A DNA stretch of 64,000 nt from Narthecium ossifragum. Its lineage: Eukaryota; Streptophyta; Magnoliopsida; Dioscoreales; Nartheciaceae. A model generated the notes under the pieces. That model was not told where the DNA came from. It saw only the letters and a list, made by a program, of their open reading frames with translations, and did no database searches. The translations under genes were made by a program, and so were the position numbers. Positions 36,901-48,956 of this stretch are shown here, one piece after another. Every line of letters begins with the position of its first letter. Position 1 is the stretch's first letter. Location: contig OY986974.1 in NCBI GenBank assembly GCA_963920575.1, positions 21,125,042 to 21,189,041 of the forward strand, in the 5' to 3' direction.

Positions 36901-37899
36901 GCTAAAAAAATAAATCTACATGAAGCGTGTAATATAGCAAGCAAAGCAATCAACATATTATAAGGAGAAATAATTGAGACAATAATTGAGAAATTTCAAC
37001 ATCACACCTACCAGCGCTGACATGTTCTTCGCCGCCGGCAGCATCAAGAAGTTGCTGCCCCAGCTGCCCTCCTCCTCCGTCGCCCGCCGGAAATCCCACG
37101 TGACCCTCCCGACGGCCAGGAAGTGATCCCTCCCTCCCATCGCCGCCCACTCCGGCCTGGCCGTCAGCCACCGGATGACCTCCCCCGCCAACTCGTCCCT
37201 CGCCGACACGTTCCGGTCCAGGAGGTGCCTCGCGACGTCCAGCCCGGCGTAGAACGGGACGTACACGGCGTCGGCGGCGGAGGCGTCGGGTGTCAGGCAC
37301 TCGTACCGCCGGATGCGACTATGGAAGATGACCTCTAGGGTGAACTGGTCGGTGGCGTACCACCCGTCCCCCGGGAGGACGCCGCCGCCGCCGTGGATTG
37401 GGGGCCCGAGGCCGGAATTGGCGATCGAGCGGCACATGTCGGTCAAGGGGCTGAGGTTCCGGCAGTCCTTGAGTATGTCGGCGTTGAAATGGCTGGGGAG
37501 ATCATGTATGTAGACGTAGCGGCCGGTGCAGGGGACGGCGGGAGGGGCCGAGGAGGGGTTGGTGAAGACCGGAAGGGCCTCGGCCATTAAAGGGTTGGTG
37601 GAGCCCGGAGGGGCCTCGGCCATTGAAGGGTTGGAGGAGCCCGGAGGGGCCTTGGAGGTTGAAGGGCTGGTGGAGACTGGAGGGGCCGAGGAGAGGTTGG
37701 TGGAGACCGGAGGGGCCGAGAGCGAGGAAGGGTTGGTGGAGAGCAGATGGGCCGGGGCGGAGGAGGGGTTGGTGGGGAAGGGAGGGGCGGCGCCGGAGAT
37801 GGCGAGGAAGATGAGCCATGCGGCGGAGATGAGAGTGGCGGCGAAGCAGAGGCGGGGGATAAGGGCGTGGGCGTGCTTGGTTGACCTGGAGGGATCCAT
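33945..37899 (-). CDS. Xyloglucan galactosyltransferase KATAMARI1/MUR3-like (GT47), copy 2
   Basis: Two exons, 37899-37012 and 34607-33945, joined in phase 0 (…[18 protein letters not shown]…), giving 516 residues. The N-terminus [17 protein letters not shown] precedes one membrane span (about residues 17-36) for a type II Golgi topology. The stem (about residues 40-125) is a Pro/Ser/Thr-rich tandem repeat ([31 protein letters not shown]). The GT47 domain follows with the same motifs as copy 1 ([67 protein letters not shown]). It ends earlier than copy 1, at RVRRFRER, and lacks the acidic C-terminal extension. Same intron position and head-to-tail order show a tandem duplication. The 2.4-kb intron contains repeats. 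Confidence 0.94.
34990..35215 (+). repeat. Two related units in the GT47-2 intron
   Basis: Segments at about 34995-35065 and 35150-35215 share GATGGTTATAAGTTAAT, then a short T-rich stretch and CTACGTGGA(T/G)CCTAC. A third copy lies inverted at 24228-24300. This looks like a dispersed repeat family; CCTACGTGG words further multiply here. Confidence 0.65.
35410..35975. mobile_element. Candidate terminal-inverted-repeat element in GT47-2 intron
   Basis: The left arm (about 35418-35500: CATCTAAGGTCCAGATTATTAATA...GACTAGGATTCATAT...GATCCGTTGGAT) is answered in reverse complement by about 35868-35960 (AACGGTCCACATTATTAATA...AACTAGGACTCATAT...GGCCGTTGGATCTG). Similarity is roughly three quarters over ~85 bp. 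Smaller inverted words (GATCTGAATCAGATC) sit at the right end. The interior has no recognisable transposase. Ends are not sharply defined. Confidence 0.5.
36440..36545. repeat. Short tandem duplication (about 54 bp)
   Basis: AGTCAAATTCATTGGTGAAT and the following GATCCATTGATGAAC occur twice, at about 36442 and 36496. The units differ by few bases. Confidence 0.85.
37545..37790 (-). repeat. Coding minisatellite in the stem of GT47 copy 2
   Basis: GC-rich units of 33-48 bp built on GGGCC(T/G)(C/A)GG...GGGTTGGTGGAG encode the Pro/Ser/Thr-rich stem of GT47 copy 2. Unit lengths are multiples of three, so copy number can change without a frameshift. Copy 1 has a shorter, non-repetitive counterpart. 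Confidence 0.75.
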
Positions 37900-37995
37900 A
37901 GGAGGAGGAGGAGGAGGTTGTTGAGGGAGGCATACCTTTGTAAACGACTAGCTCAAGTTTGCTGTGCATCTCTAGTATCTCTTCTCAAGGTTATT

Positions 37996-38060
37996 ATTAT
38001 TATTATTTTATTTTATTTTCGCGCGCGCGCGGTGTGTGTGTGGGGGTGGCCTGGGGGCCT
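37996..38060. repeat. Compound microsatellite (TTA)n-(CG)n-(GT)n
   Basis: TTATTATTATTATT runs into TTTTATTTTA, then CGCGCGCGCG and GTGTGTGTGTG. It lies about 100 bp upstream of the GT47 copy 2 start codon, in its promoter or leader. Alternating purine-pyrimidine CG/GT tracts can adopt Z-DNA. Confidence 0.9.
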
Positions 38061-39206
38061 GAGTGGAACATTTGGGCCTCCGGCCCATCTCTCTTTTTTG
38101 AAAAAAAGTTCCTAAATTTCATATTCTACGTGTTGTAGGGTACGTGGAATATGTCCTTGGAGTTCATATCATCCAAATATTTATTCTCAGGTAATCTATA
38201 TGCACCACTGTTTCCAACACATTACTTAATAGCATCACATTAAAATTTAGGTTTGGATGTATGATGTCCATTGTGAGACAATGAATCTTACAATTACAGA
38301 TCATTAGATTTGGACCGTCAATTACGTTGATTTTCTTTTTCACTTTAATTAAACCATATACCCACTCAAAAAATGTGGATTTTAAACATTAATGTTGACT
38401 GAGAGTGGTAATCCTTTTTAGTGTCATTTCTGAGTTTAGCTTCATTTCATTTGTTGATTATAATCCTTCTCTTGCTTTCTGTTACCTTTTTTATGTAACC
38501 TTGTGCATAACTTTTCAACTCGCCCAACTTACCACCCTCTAATGAGCATTAATCGACCACCCTAATTTAAGGGACTCTAGGCCATGACCAGTTTGAAAAA
38601 ATTGGTCGTCCTTCATCCTTGGTGTATTAATCCAAGGAGTTTCATTTGCAACTGAAGGAAGTGTTCTTCAGTTTCCTCAACCAGGCATGAAAGAGGAGCA
38701 CCTGATAGAGTCACGCGGACAGGATCTTGAGGCGTCAAGATAATTAAGTAGAGTGGCACAACATGAATGAAGAGTCATTGCAAACATGTTGTAAGTGAAT
38801 CTGTACACCATCTATCAGTACTGCATTTGTTAGGGTTTTCCACGTTAAAAACCCACTGGTGTCTACGTGTGTGCTTAGCGTTTTCCTTGTCTATAAATCA
38901 CATAGAACCAACAACTGTCTCTTTAAACTTAAATGTTTCTATATTAGTGTTATATAGCTACTGGAATGCCTCTTCCACACTTCGCCTCTCGCATTGCAGA
39001 AGAGATGGCATTCTTAACTATCCAAGTGACTATATACACCTATAAATCAAAGAAGAGAAATGTGTACATCTGGGAATATCTCCATAATGAACTCACTGTC
39101 TAAAGATCCAAAGCCTTGTACTGGTGTTGAAAAAGTTGTTGCTGATATGTGCAGTAGTAGTAGAGAGGTATGATGTAAGTTCTTTGAGATCAGAATGCAT
39201 CCAGAG
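38061..39206. other. Intergenic region between GT47 copy 2 and RPC8
   Basis: The left part should hold the copy 2 promoter and the right part the RPC8 3' UTR. No other gene or clear repeat is visible. Confidence 0.5.
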
Positions 39207-42200
39207 CTACTCTGCCCACCAAGCAGCAAGGCCCAGGCCATCTTTACCGATATCTCCCTGCCAAAAAGCATACATAGTCATAACCAGCATGAGCACTAAA
39301 TCCTCAAAAGATGATAAGATCTCTGAAACAGAGTGATAGACTGATTAAGCATTTGGCCATTTTTTCAGTTCTAGCAATGAGAATGCTTGATTATAGAAGC
39401 TACATTAGACCAACACTGTCAAATGAATCGTATTTCTGCATCAGTCATGCTACGATGTTTCGAGCATGAAAGAGGAGACATGGTCAAGCATTTTTGAGCC
39501 AGCCTCCTCTGTAGAGTTAGAGAGATGAGAAGGTAATAAACATTGTGGCAATGAGACATTCACGGAAGCTAAACTTACTACAATCTCCATCGGAGCAAAT
39601 GGCTTTGCGTCTTCGTTTTGGTCAATAGGGATGGGGGGATACTTGATACTGCTCACTCGGAAATGTACCTTCATGATAAAGGCCCAGATTTCAGTATATG
39701 CAGAAGTGTTTGTCATGAATCTCAAAGCAGAAGAAGAAAAATCGATGCACTAAGGAACCTCTTCGTCCAAATCCATTGGTAATTCTTCTCCACTTTCGTG
39801 TTTCCATATCCAAATGCCATCTGGTCGTCTGACATCACCATGAAGATAAATGAGTTGCAGAAACAAATATAATAAGTGATTCTAACAGCAAGAATTTAGC
39901 AAAAAGATTGTGAAAACAAAGACTACCCTATCCTCAGTAAAGAAAAAAGAACATGCTGAGAAAAAGAATGGACTTTAGTGACAAGAGTCGTCCTCGAGTT
40001 ATTGATTAAAAATTGCTTAGCCTTTCATGACCAAGATATAAATGAAAATTACGCTACAATAGACACAACAATAACAATAATAGTTGGGGATAAAAATTTC
40101 ATTTTCATGATTATCTGATATATATGCCTAGTTACAAGCAGAAATTCTTACAACTCATTTGGTACTTGAAGCAGATGCACAGGAATGTATATGTCATTGA
40201 AGAATCCGAGAGACACTGCAACACAGATTAAACAATTTATGAGCATATAAAGTGAATATCAACTCCATAGCAAATATTGCTTATCGAGGCATTTCTTGAA
40301 TCTCAAACATGTAAAACTGATGGCTAGAAAATGCAGTTATACTCATTTCAAAATGTTGAGACATATTGTTTAAGTCGAAGATCATTTTCATATATATGGA
40401 TGGGATCTTAAAATTAAATAAAGAACCATATGTTGTTTCGTCAACAATGAAGACGAATATGCATATACAGTTACACAGTATGCAATCATTAACTAGATCA
40501 GTGGTTCTCATGCATGCAAACATCCACAGAGACATGGCAACAAGATTTAAAGAAGGGAGTGTATAACTTTTAGGTAGCATTTAGTTCAAAGAGCCAAGGA
40601 GCAAAAGACAAAATGAATCCTTTTAAGATTCAAACCACTGAAAGGAAGAAAGTTGATGGTTTAAGGGTAGGAAATAAGCAGAGAGGTCAGCATAAGGAGA
40701 GGCCATTTAGCTTTAATCAACAAGATGATTATTTACTTCTTTTTCATTATTTTCCATTTTAAAAGTTCTAATCAATCTCCTTGTAGCCATGCGTCTTGAA
40801 AATAAAATGTGCAATCACTTCCTGTAAATGCTTGCATTCTTTAGTTCGAAGCCTAAACCCTATGTAAAGAAAATTACAAGGGCACAAACATGCTAGCGAA
40901 GAATCAAGATTAAATCCATGTTCAGCACTATGCCAAGAATTAAAGCTCACAGTATGCATTTAAGAGAAACTCCAAGGAGTATTTAACATGTAGAAAGGTA
41001 CAGGATGGAGTTAATCTGACAACTGGCAGGCACGGTGCAAACCTTGTGTAGACCCACCATACTAAGTGAAGGAGAACAAGCTATGTTGCGTAGACCCTCA
41101 ATTTTCTTAATTCACGGCTACTACTACCCCCATGGAACCTGCTTTCAACCAACACAAAAGGCTCTATCTTGAAGGAACCATATGGATTTTTTTCACCACT
41201 AATCCCAGCAAAAACTAATTTTCTCCATCACAAAAGTGAAACAAAAAATTCTTGACATGTTTCAATCAAATAAAGTGTAAGTTAGTATAGGAAACATAAT
41301 TACAACAAGTTTACAGATCTCAGCTTACGGATAGGAAGCAATATAAGCTCTTTGACACTAATATGCATTATCTTTACCCATAAACACACACAACCTGACC
41401 CAGAATCACATGAACACTCAAAATGTTGCTACCCATGCATATAGAACAGACGTAAAAAAAAATCATCCATGGATAAAAAATTTACCACGCAAGCCATCTG
41501 CATTTGATTCTTCAATCTTTCCACTGAGGATCTCCCCAATGAATGGCCGAAACATTAGCAATCTAAAAACAACCTGCCTAAATAACATCAGCGACCTATA
41601 TAATCACTCAATAATTAAAGCAAGCCAATAATTATCCACCACTGTGCTGCTTAGAAGTCTAGTTGGATAGAAAAGACAAAAAAAGAACATAAGATTTTAG
41701 CTCTAATCTCTGAAGTACTTGACAAAATTCTCATCGATTTCTACACACTAAGTACACCAGAACAAAGGTTGAGCAAATATGTCATTGTTGCTAGGCAAGT
41801 TCAAATCAATATGCTGTGCACCATCCACTTGTAGATTGAAAGAAACTCATATAATATTTCTTGCATGTTTTGTTACACCTTGCATAGGATTCTTCAGACA
41901 TGTAAAAGAGATGAAGTCAACCTTTTAGACCAAATATATAACAGATACAACTCTTCCTCCAATAAAAGCTCCATCCCAACTTAAGCTTTAAGCTTCAAAA
42001 CTCGGTGCACCATGCCTCTAAGGACTAACTCAAAACCAACTTAAATTCCACTAGGCTTCTAATCTACCTACTAAATAGACCATCATCTGATTTCCTATAA
42101 ACATTTTTCCATAAGACATTCATGAAACTAGAAATTCTATCTAGAACTCAAGTCTATCGTCGATTAGAATCCGTGGTTCATATGGTTTTAGGCTTCTAGT

Positions 42201-44515
42201 TTCATATCCAACCTTTGTAGGAATTCGCCACTAACCAGATTTTCAAATCCATTGTCCATGGCTCATGTTTTACTGGATCAATGTATCACCTTTGTAGGCA
42301 ATTTGCAGCAAAACCAATAAGCTTTCAATCCTTAAACACATACATTTTCTGACTTAATATAGGTAGACTATTGAATACTCTTTGAGGCACAAAAAGAATA
42401 AAACAGACCCATTAACGATGATACCATGCTATGGCTTTAAGTGGACATCATCCGTAGTAGAGATTGCATCATGGATTGCCCTGCCGGTCCGGCACTGTGC
42501 GTGCCGCCCGGCACGTACCGTACCGGTGGGTTGCCGGCACAAAAAACCCCCCGTACCGTGCCGAGAAGAAGAAAGAAGAAATAGGAGTAGAAGGAGGAGG
42601 AGAAGGAAGAAAAACAACAATGGCACGGGGGCGTGCCGGCGGCACGTACCGTGCCGACGGCACTTACCGTGCCAGCAGGCTGCCGGCACGGCGCGTGCCA
42701 CCGGGACCGCAATCCATGGATTGCATATTGCAATTGTACCAAATTTCCATCTTTGTACCTTTTGGAGCCATTACACCTCTCTGGCTACCCGGCAACAAAA
42801 CAGCAATCGCCTTTATAGCATTTAGAAAATAGCACAAAATGATATTGTTTACCAAGTCATTTCAATTAGGAATGGGACCGTTCTGCACAACATATTCACT
42901 CAAGAAACCTTATAATATAACTTGTGTACATAATTCCATAAGCATTCTAAGATCTCAAAAACAAAACCATCCAACAAATATTTCTCAAGTACTTAAAGCA
43001 CGCTTTTTCCCTGACCAGTGTTCTAAAAGCATCCCTCATACAATGTGGCTTTCAAAACCAAATAGCATGCCTTGCTATTCACATATGTGAAATATTAGTA
43101 TCCAACAATAACTTATAACTTACTCTTCAGCCTTAGTCCCTTCAACATAATTCAATATGCACCTCATCACTTCATCATGAAAATTCCACTATTATAAGCC
43201 TAAAGCGTGAGCTGGGGGGTAATTAAAACATCGGGAAACATCTTACATATGTAGATTAGCTACTTCTATGGGGGAAGTCTGTATGTCTACAAGGAAAAGA
43301 AATGATATCATCAATAGTTCCATGCGATGCACTTTTATTATTGACAACTTGACAAACTAGGTTCTCAAGACTTGACAGGTACTGCCCAGAAACATATAAG
43401 TGCATACATATACATCAGTACGTAATGAAGTATTCAGCATCATTTCTTAAACTACACAGAATTTCTCTCCAAAAAATGATTTAACAGTATTTGCCAATTA
43501 AGCAAAACATTAATTTAATTTCATTACCTAGAATAAGTGAGATAATTGGAACTAATTTATTTCAACAATAACCACCCTAAAAAATCTTAACATATATGCA
43601 ATGATTCCTTTATTTGATTGGTGCCAGATTGGGTTTAAGCATGAGTAAAAAATGAATTTTGAGCACTAAAAATGGAAATACAGAAGCACAGAATATAAAC
43701 TAAAGGCGCATAAAGAGCTACAGTGATCTTAGTAAGACAGAACATTCTAACTGAACAGCAAATGGAAGACATAACATTTGCAAAAAATGTTACATCAAGA
43801 ACTTTCTGAAAATGAGATAAGGCACAACATTTGCAAAAAACTCTACTAAACAAGATACGCTAAGACATTTCCAAGAAATCAGTAAGTAAACGTATTTAGT
43901 GCCAGAATAGGAACAGAAGTCCAAAAGTACTCCGAAAAAACGGCTACAGTGCCTCATGGAGTACCAGTCTGACAACTCTCACCAATACAAACAACATAGT
44001 TGCAGGCTCAAGCTTTAAGAACTTCAGCAAATCAAGTCAAGAGGTGTCATTGTAGGAGTAAACATAATCAGAAAGGTGCTCTTTTGCTGTCATTCCAGCC
44101 AACTAACATCCAATCTAACCAATTTCACAAGTCCACTTCAATTGCTAAAAGCACCTTCTACGTGAATTTTCTTCCAAAGAATAATCAATGTGTAGGAAAG
44201 TTACCGTATAAGTCGAACACCCATCCCCGGGGAAGATAAAGCCACCTTCAATAGATCGAATGTCATAGAGAGAGACACAAAGCCCCAGATTCGAAATAAC
44301 CTGATTAACACCATTATATGTATCAGCACCAAGAATATACACGCAAACCTCCAACAATCTTCGCAAACTTCAAACAGTCTTTAGACTGCTTACATAAATC
44401 ATACCTTGTCCAAGAACAGCCTCTCAAGTTCTTCCCTGATTGCGTCCGCAAGAGGACGACTAAGCAAGTGAGGAGGCACAGGCAAGTTGTGCTCAATCAA
44501 ACTGAGACGAAACAT
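39207..44515 (-). CDS. RPC25: DNA-directed RNA polymerase III subunit RPC8 (RPC25/NRPC7)
   Basis: Seven exons: 44515-44405, 44300-44205, 41573-41486, 40215-40152, 39828-39759, 39668-39579 and 39257-39207. All junctions are GT-AG and in phase, giving 189 residues. The N-terminal RPB7-like half reads MFRLSLIEHNLPVPPHLL, SNLGLCVSLYDIRSIEGG and FIFPGDGCSTYTV. The C-terminal OB-fold half has VVFRLLMFRPFIGEIL, VSLGFFNDIYIPVHLL, DGIWIWKHESG, and ends GDIGKDGLGLAAWWAE. RPC8 with RPC9 forms the stalk of RNA polymerase III, which transcribes tRNA and 5S RNA genes, and helps initiation. Intron 2 (41574-44204, 2.6 kb) carries a GC-rich inverted-repeat element. A 5' UTR intron is possible because TTTGAAG precedes the start region as an acceptor. 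Confidence 0.95.
42470..42718. mobile_element. GC-rich inverted-repeat MITE-like element in RPC8 intron 2
   Basis: The 249-bp segment begins CATGGATTGC and ends GCAATCCATG, perfect 10-bp inverted ends. Inside, both flanks are dense in CCGGCAC, GGCACGTACCG and CCGTGCCGGC palindromic words in opposite orientation. They surround a purine-only core (GAAGAAGAAAGAAGAAATAGG and following, about 42564-42618). Its GC content contrasts sharply with the AT-rich intron. A weaker relative lies at 17790-18010. Confidence 0.65.
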
Positions 44516-44945
44516 GGTACCTTCAAATCAAGGAAGAGCCATTAAAAAACACAACTCGCCAAGTTCTATCCAATCTATAAAATAAACGGCAGAAAAGTAT
44601 AAGTTTTAAGTGAATAGAGAAATGTTACGAGCGTACCCTAAGTAGACGTCAACTGCTCCGATGGGGTTGCAGGACAGCAGCGAGTGGGAACTCCGGAGAG
44701 GCGGCGCTGGCGCAGCGGCACGTAAGAGGGCGGGGGGACGGCGGCGGCGAGGTCGACGTGGGTGGCTACGGCAGCGACGGGGAGGAAGGGGGGAGGGTTG
44801 GGTTCCCCGGCGGAAGGCGGAGGCTCGCGGAAGGGCGGCGGCGTCCGGCGCGGAAGAAGGCCGGGGGGGGCAGAAGGGAGCGGCTTGGGCTGGCTGTATG
44901 ACAAGGCGAGGCCGGCCTAGCCCGGAGTTTTGGGCCTGCATTTAA
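44516..44945 (-). promoter_or_regulatory. GC-rich promoter/leader region of RPC8
   Basis: Upstream of the RPC8 start codon the DNA becomes strongly GC-rich from about 44640 to 44940. It probably contains the transcription start and a non-coding first exon. A potential leader intron between about 44635 and 44520 would explain the AT-rich stretch in between. Open frames in the GC-rich block lack any domain. Confidence 0.4.
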
Positions 44946-47900
44946 GCCTGCCTAATTTCTAGAATATAAAGAACTAGTGTTAACTCGGGCACGGTTGGGC
45001 ACGGATCTTTCTCACACACCTTCCCTGAACCATTTCTATTAGCTTTACATATACATAACACGGTTGGGCACAGTGCATACATGTATTGTTTCTTCTCCAA
45101 TACTTTATTCTTTTTTTTCCTCTATTCATAGTAAATGAGGGTTTTGTGATTCCAGAAACAGAAATCCACATTGACTGATAACCAACACCTATTTATGATA
45201 GACCCATGCACCTGGCTCGGTCTTTGGAAAACTTATTAGTTTAGATAATCAACACCTATTTATGATGGACCCATGATTTAAGAAATCCTATGCTAGAGTC
45301 ACACATAGTATTTCTTGCATAGTGGAATGCAAGCTTTGTATAGTTTACCAGTAGTTCCCTATAAATTTTCAAGAACTCCTATGTTTGTCCAAATACAGTT
45401 AATTACACGGTTCATAATTAAGGCACAGGACAACGCTAGATAAGAGCATATCAGCACAGTTAAAAGCTTATTCCACTATGCAATCTGCCTATTTCTACGT
45501 AAATATTAAATTGAAGCAAAACCCATCAACTAATGAAAACACCTGCACTCATAAAATAAAAAGGAAAACCAATCAATGCACTCGCAGAAGCAACATCACC
45601 AATGGATGCTTGGTTATAAGAACTACTAAAAAAGACATCGTAAAAAGTAAGAAAAAAATATGTGAAAATCACTTTTAACATGGAATTCAATAACCAACAC
45701 TAAACTTATGTATTCAATGGGAAACAAATAGATTACAAATTTGTACATTATCAGCAATATGAAACCGAATTCATACACAGGAACATCGAACTCCAAAAAT
45801 CATTGTCAGTCACAACAAATTAACCTAAAAAATAGCTATCAAAATAAACTATGAAAAAAACTATAAATATAAAATTTCCACCACAAATTACAAATTACAA
45901 ATTACAAATTGAATAGAATATCAAATCATTTACAAATTTCCACTCATAACAAACTCATCCAGACTACATGGCAGAAAACAAAAACAGGGTGGAGGCCATT
46001 TCTTTAATTGAAGTCCCACCATCTCTTTAATTGAAGTCCCTTTGCCGGCCTTTGCAAACCAAGCATAGGAGGCCATTTGGAGTCGTTCATGGCACATAAA
46101 AGTAAGAGACTAAGAGCATTGTCCAGATTAAGGTGTATAAGAAATAAAAAGGAAACACACCTGGCACTTCTCAGCCTCCTCCAAATCAAAAATTCAAATC
46201 CTGAAAGAAACCAATTAACCAAACATTTAGAAAGGCCAAAGGAGTAAACTTCCACTGACCCAAACGATCAGGAAACCAATAGAAAGAACGAATATCCACC
46301 TATCTAAACTTTAAATCATCATAAAAGAAACTCAATTGACAACTCAGATGTATAAGTAAGAGTATTAGACCAGATAGAACACACATGTAGAGACAACAAT
46401 AAGGTACTCTGGCTTCATCAAATAGTAAGTAACTATACTGCTGCACAATAGCACATGGACTGCAAATTCATAGTCCGTGGAGAAATGGTTAACCATTCAT
46501 TGTGATGCATCATCTCAATACTTCATATGATTACCAAATACCAAGTACTCATGGACTACGAATCCAAATGAAAACGGATTACTGGTTTTGCAAGGTTTGG
46601 TTCGAAACATCACAAATGAACAGGACTTATATATCTACATGTATCTTATAAACAGAAACCACGAAGTAAATAAAAAATTGAAGGTTTCACATAGTGCTTT
46701 TGATCGAAAAATTATCTGATTTATTTTCTGCCCTTTGCTTTATAAGAAAAATATTTAGATTCTTAGGATCAAAAAACCTACGGAATTGAAGGAATGGTTG
46801 AAGAGAATAAAAATAGAGAGAGAAAGAAATTCCGAAACTAAAAAGAAAACCATTATTGATATAGAAACACAAAGGTCATATAGCATGTAGATGAATTTTA
46901 ACAACAACAGCCAAGCTTTCTTCAAACATTGGAAAGCAAAAGGTTGTCAATTTATTGAGTTCAGAATTTGGGGTCTTACATGTAGGGGAACACAAAAGAA
47001 GGAAAAAAAGATCTGAAAGACTAGCCAAGATACTTATTTTATCAGTCTGTCCCTACCTTTACCCATGTATTGGGTTGCAGTTTCTTGATATCGATTTGGA
47101 GATGGCAGTGTTGAAATTTTGAAAAGGCAAATAGAAACACAGAAGACCCATTCACAGTTTGAAACTGAAAAGGCAAAGGTGATAAAAAAAAAGAAGGTCT
47201 GAAGAAATAGAAGGTCTAAAGAAATAGAAGGTCATGTTCTTCTTCTGAGATTGCAGGAAAGAAATGAGTCTTATGAGTGATTCTAAGAGTGATGAGGGAA
47301 AGGTCCCTAAACATTGGAATACGTCATCTCAAGGAAAAAAAAATATCATGAACCTAAAATGTTCTTTGAAATTTCCACTTTTCTGTTAACATTGTTGGGT
47401 GTAGATCCTCTAATCAACTTCAATAAGGGTACTGTGATCAATGTGCATGAATTTGCCTATTGTGTCCTAATTTGTGAGAGTAATAAAGTGAGAGTAAGGC
47501 TGTTGTGGTGGCTGCCTAGTTGCAAAAGAGCTGTTATATTTTAGAGAATGAATAGCAGAATTGCAACATGGCAAAAAGAAAATGAATTTAAGAACAGAGC
47601 AACTAATCTTGGCAGCACATTGGAAGTACAGCTAAACAGAGAAAGGTACCTAACTATTAGGAATGTATTCTAAATTATTGCTACAATCCTGAGAAAGCTT
47701 GGGATTGTAGCAGTATGCAACAGCCTATCTCTAAGTATTGTACTGCTGGTAAGTTTCAGCTTTTAATATCTGCAAAAGCTATAGAGACCACATATGGGCA
47801 TCTCCATGACATTGTAGGATAAAGAAAATACACCAACTTTGGATGACAGAACATGCAAACATAGACGCATATGAATAAAATCTTGCAATTGGGGAAAAAA

Positions 47901-48700
47901 GGTAGATAACATTGGGTAGGTTGGATTTTGGATCTTGCAATAACAAAACCATGATTTCAACCTTTCATTCTTAAAACCTAAACCACACAGTGGGACATCG
48001 AATGGTGCGAACCATATTCTAAATAAAACATTGTCGGTACTAACCTTTGGCATGCTAGGTAAAACTTTGTATGTGTGCAAACCAATTTCTTTACTTTAGA
48101 AGCAGAGATTAGTTCTAAGAACAGAAGGAGCTATCACTATAAGGATGATAATCACAGCATAGTACTAATGAATGGACAACAAATGCAGCTTGATAAAGTT
48201 GAAGGCAAAAACCAAGAAATGACCAAATAGAACCAAATTAATTAGCCGTGAAACATCCTCGGCTGACTAGTTAATTAGAGGGAAGAACCAACACAGAAGT
48301 TGCTATTTGGGTATATGAATGCAAACTATATAGCAATTGCAATTGTGGTAGCCTAGCTATGTACTTCATATAACTGGTCATTCACACCCTATTTTGCTTG
48401 TTTGCCGGATGATCTCTCACATACACATAAATAAGAATTCAATGTCATTGAAAAGAAAAGAAAAGAAAAGGCATGCATCTAGAACTAAAGAAGTGTCATA
48501 TGTCACTGTTTTTCACTTCTATTTTGGATAAACTGAAAACTCGAATCTTATGATTTTTCTCAGCAACCTAGATATATGCATTCTGTTTTTATCTTGATGC
48601 AAAAGAATCTTGTCAGCAACTATTCTACATTTGCCAATCATAGCAAAATCCTACCTACCCAACACCAACATACTTGAATAAATTCATTCCAACATTGCAT
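44946..48700. other. Long AT-rich intergenic region, nothing recognised
   Basis: I see no gene. Minor features are small direct repeats (ACGGTTGGGCACGG near 44990 and 45060; AATTACAAATTACAAATTACA near 45890; TTTAATTGAAGTCCC at 46001-46031) and an (AAAAG)n run at 48452-48471. Short open frames are random-like. Confidence 0.5.
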
Positions 48701-48956
48701 CGAAAACTTTAAAATGAGCTATTATTATGGTTTATTCTCAGAGGTGACAAACATACACAAAGAGGGAGAGGAGAAGATGCTGACGGGATGAAGAGAGGAA
48801 AACAGAGGGAAAGCTCACCGGAGATATGGTAGTGATGGGTGCGGCGAGGCTTGGACGACAGTGGGGATGTCAAGATCGGCAGGAGATGAGCGCAGAGGAT
48901 GCAATGAGGACGAAGGAGGTTTTTGGGTGGAGGGCAAGGAAGGTTAAGGCAATAGC
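48701..48956 (-). other. GC-rich segment left of the solo LTR, unassigned
   Basis: Together with 53978-54540 this segment was contiguous before the LTR insertions. On the minus strand both sides are GC-rich and share a related stretch (CTTGGACGACAGTGGGGATG near 48850; CTTCGACGACAGCGGGGATG near 54323). This looks like a leader or first exon of an unidentified gene, or an older local duplication. No domain is recognisable. Confidence 0.35.

Noticed and set aside
42429..42832. Several open frames rich in Ala, Arg and Cys in the RPC8 intron
   Set aside because: They are translations of the GC-rich palindromic element and its purine core on all frames.
44638..44904. Pro-rich open frames upstream of RPC8
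   Set aside because: GC-rich promoter or leader; no link in frame to RPC8 and no family resemblance.
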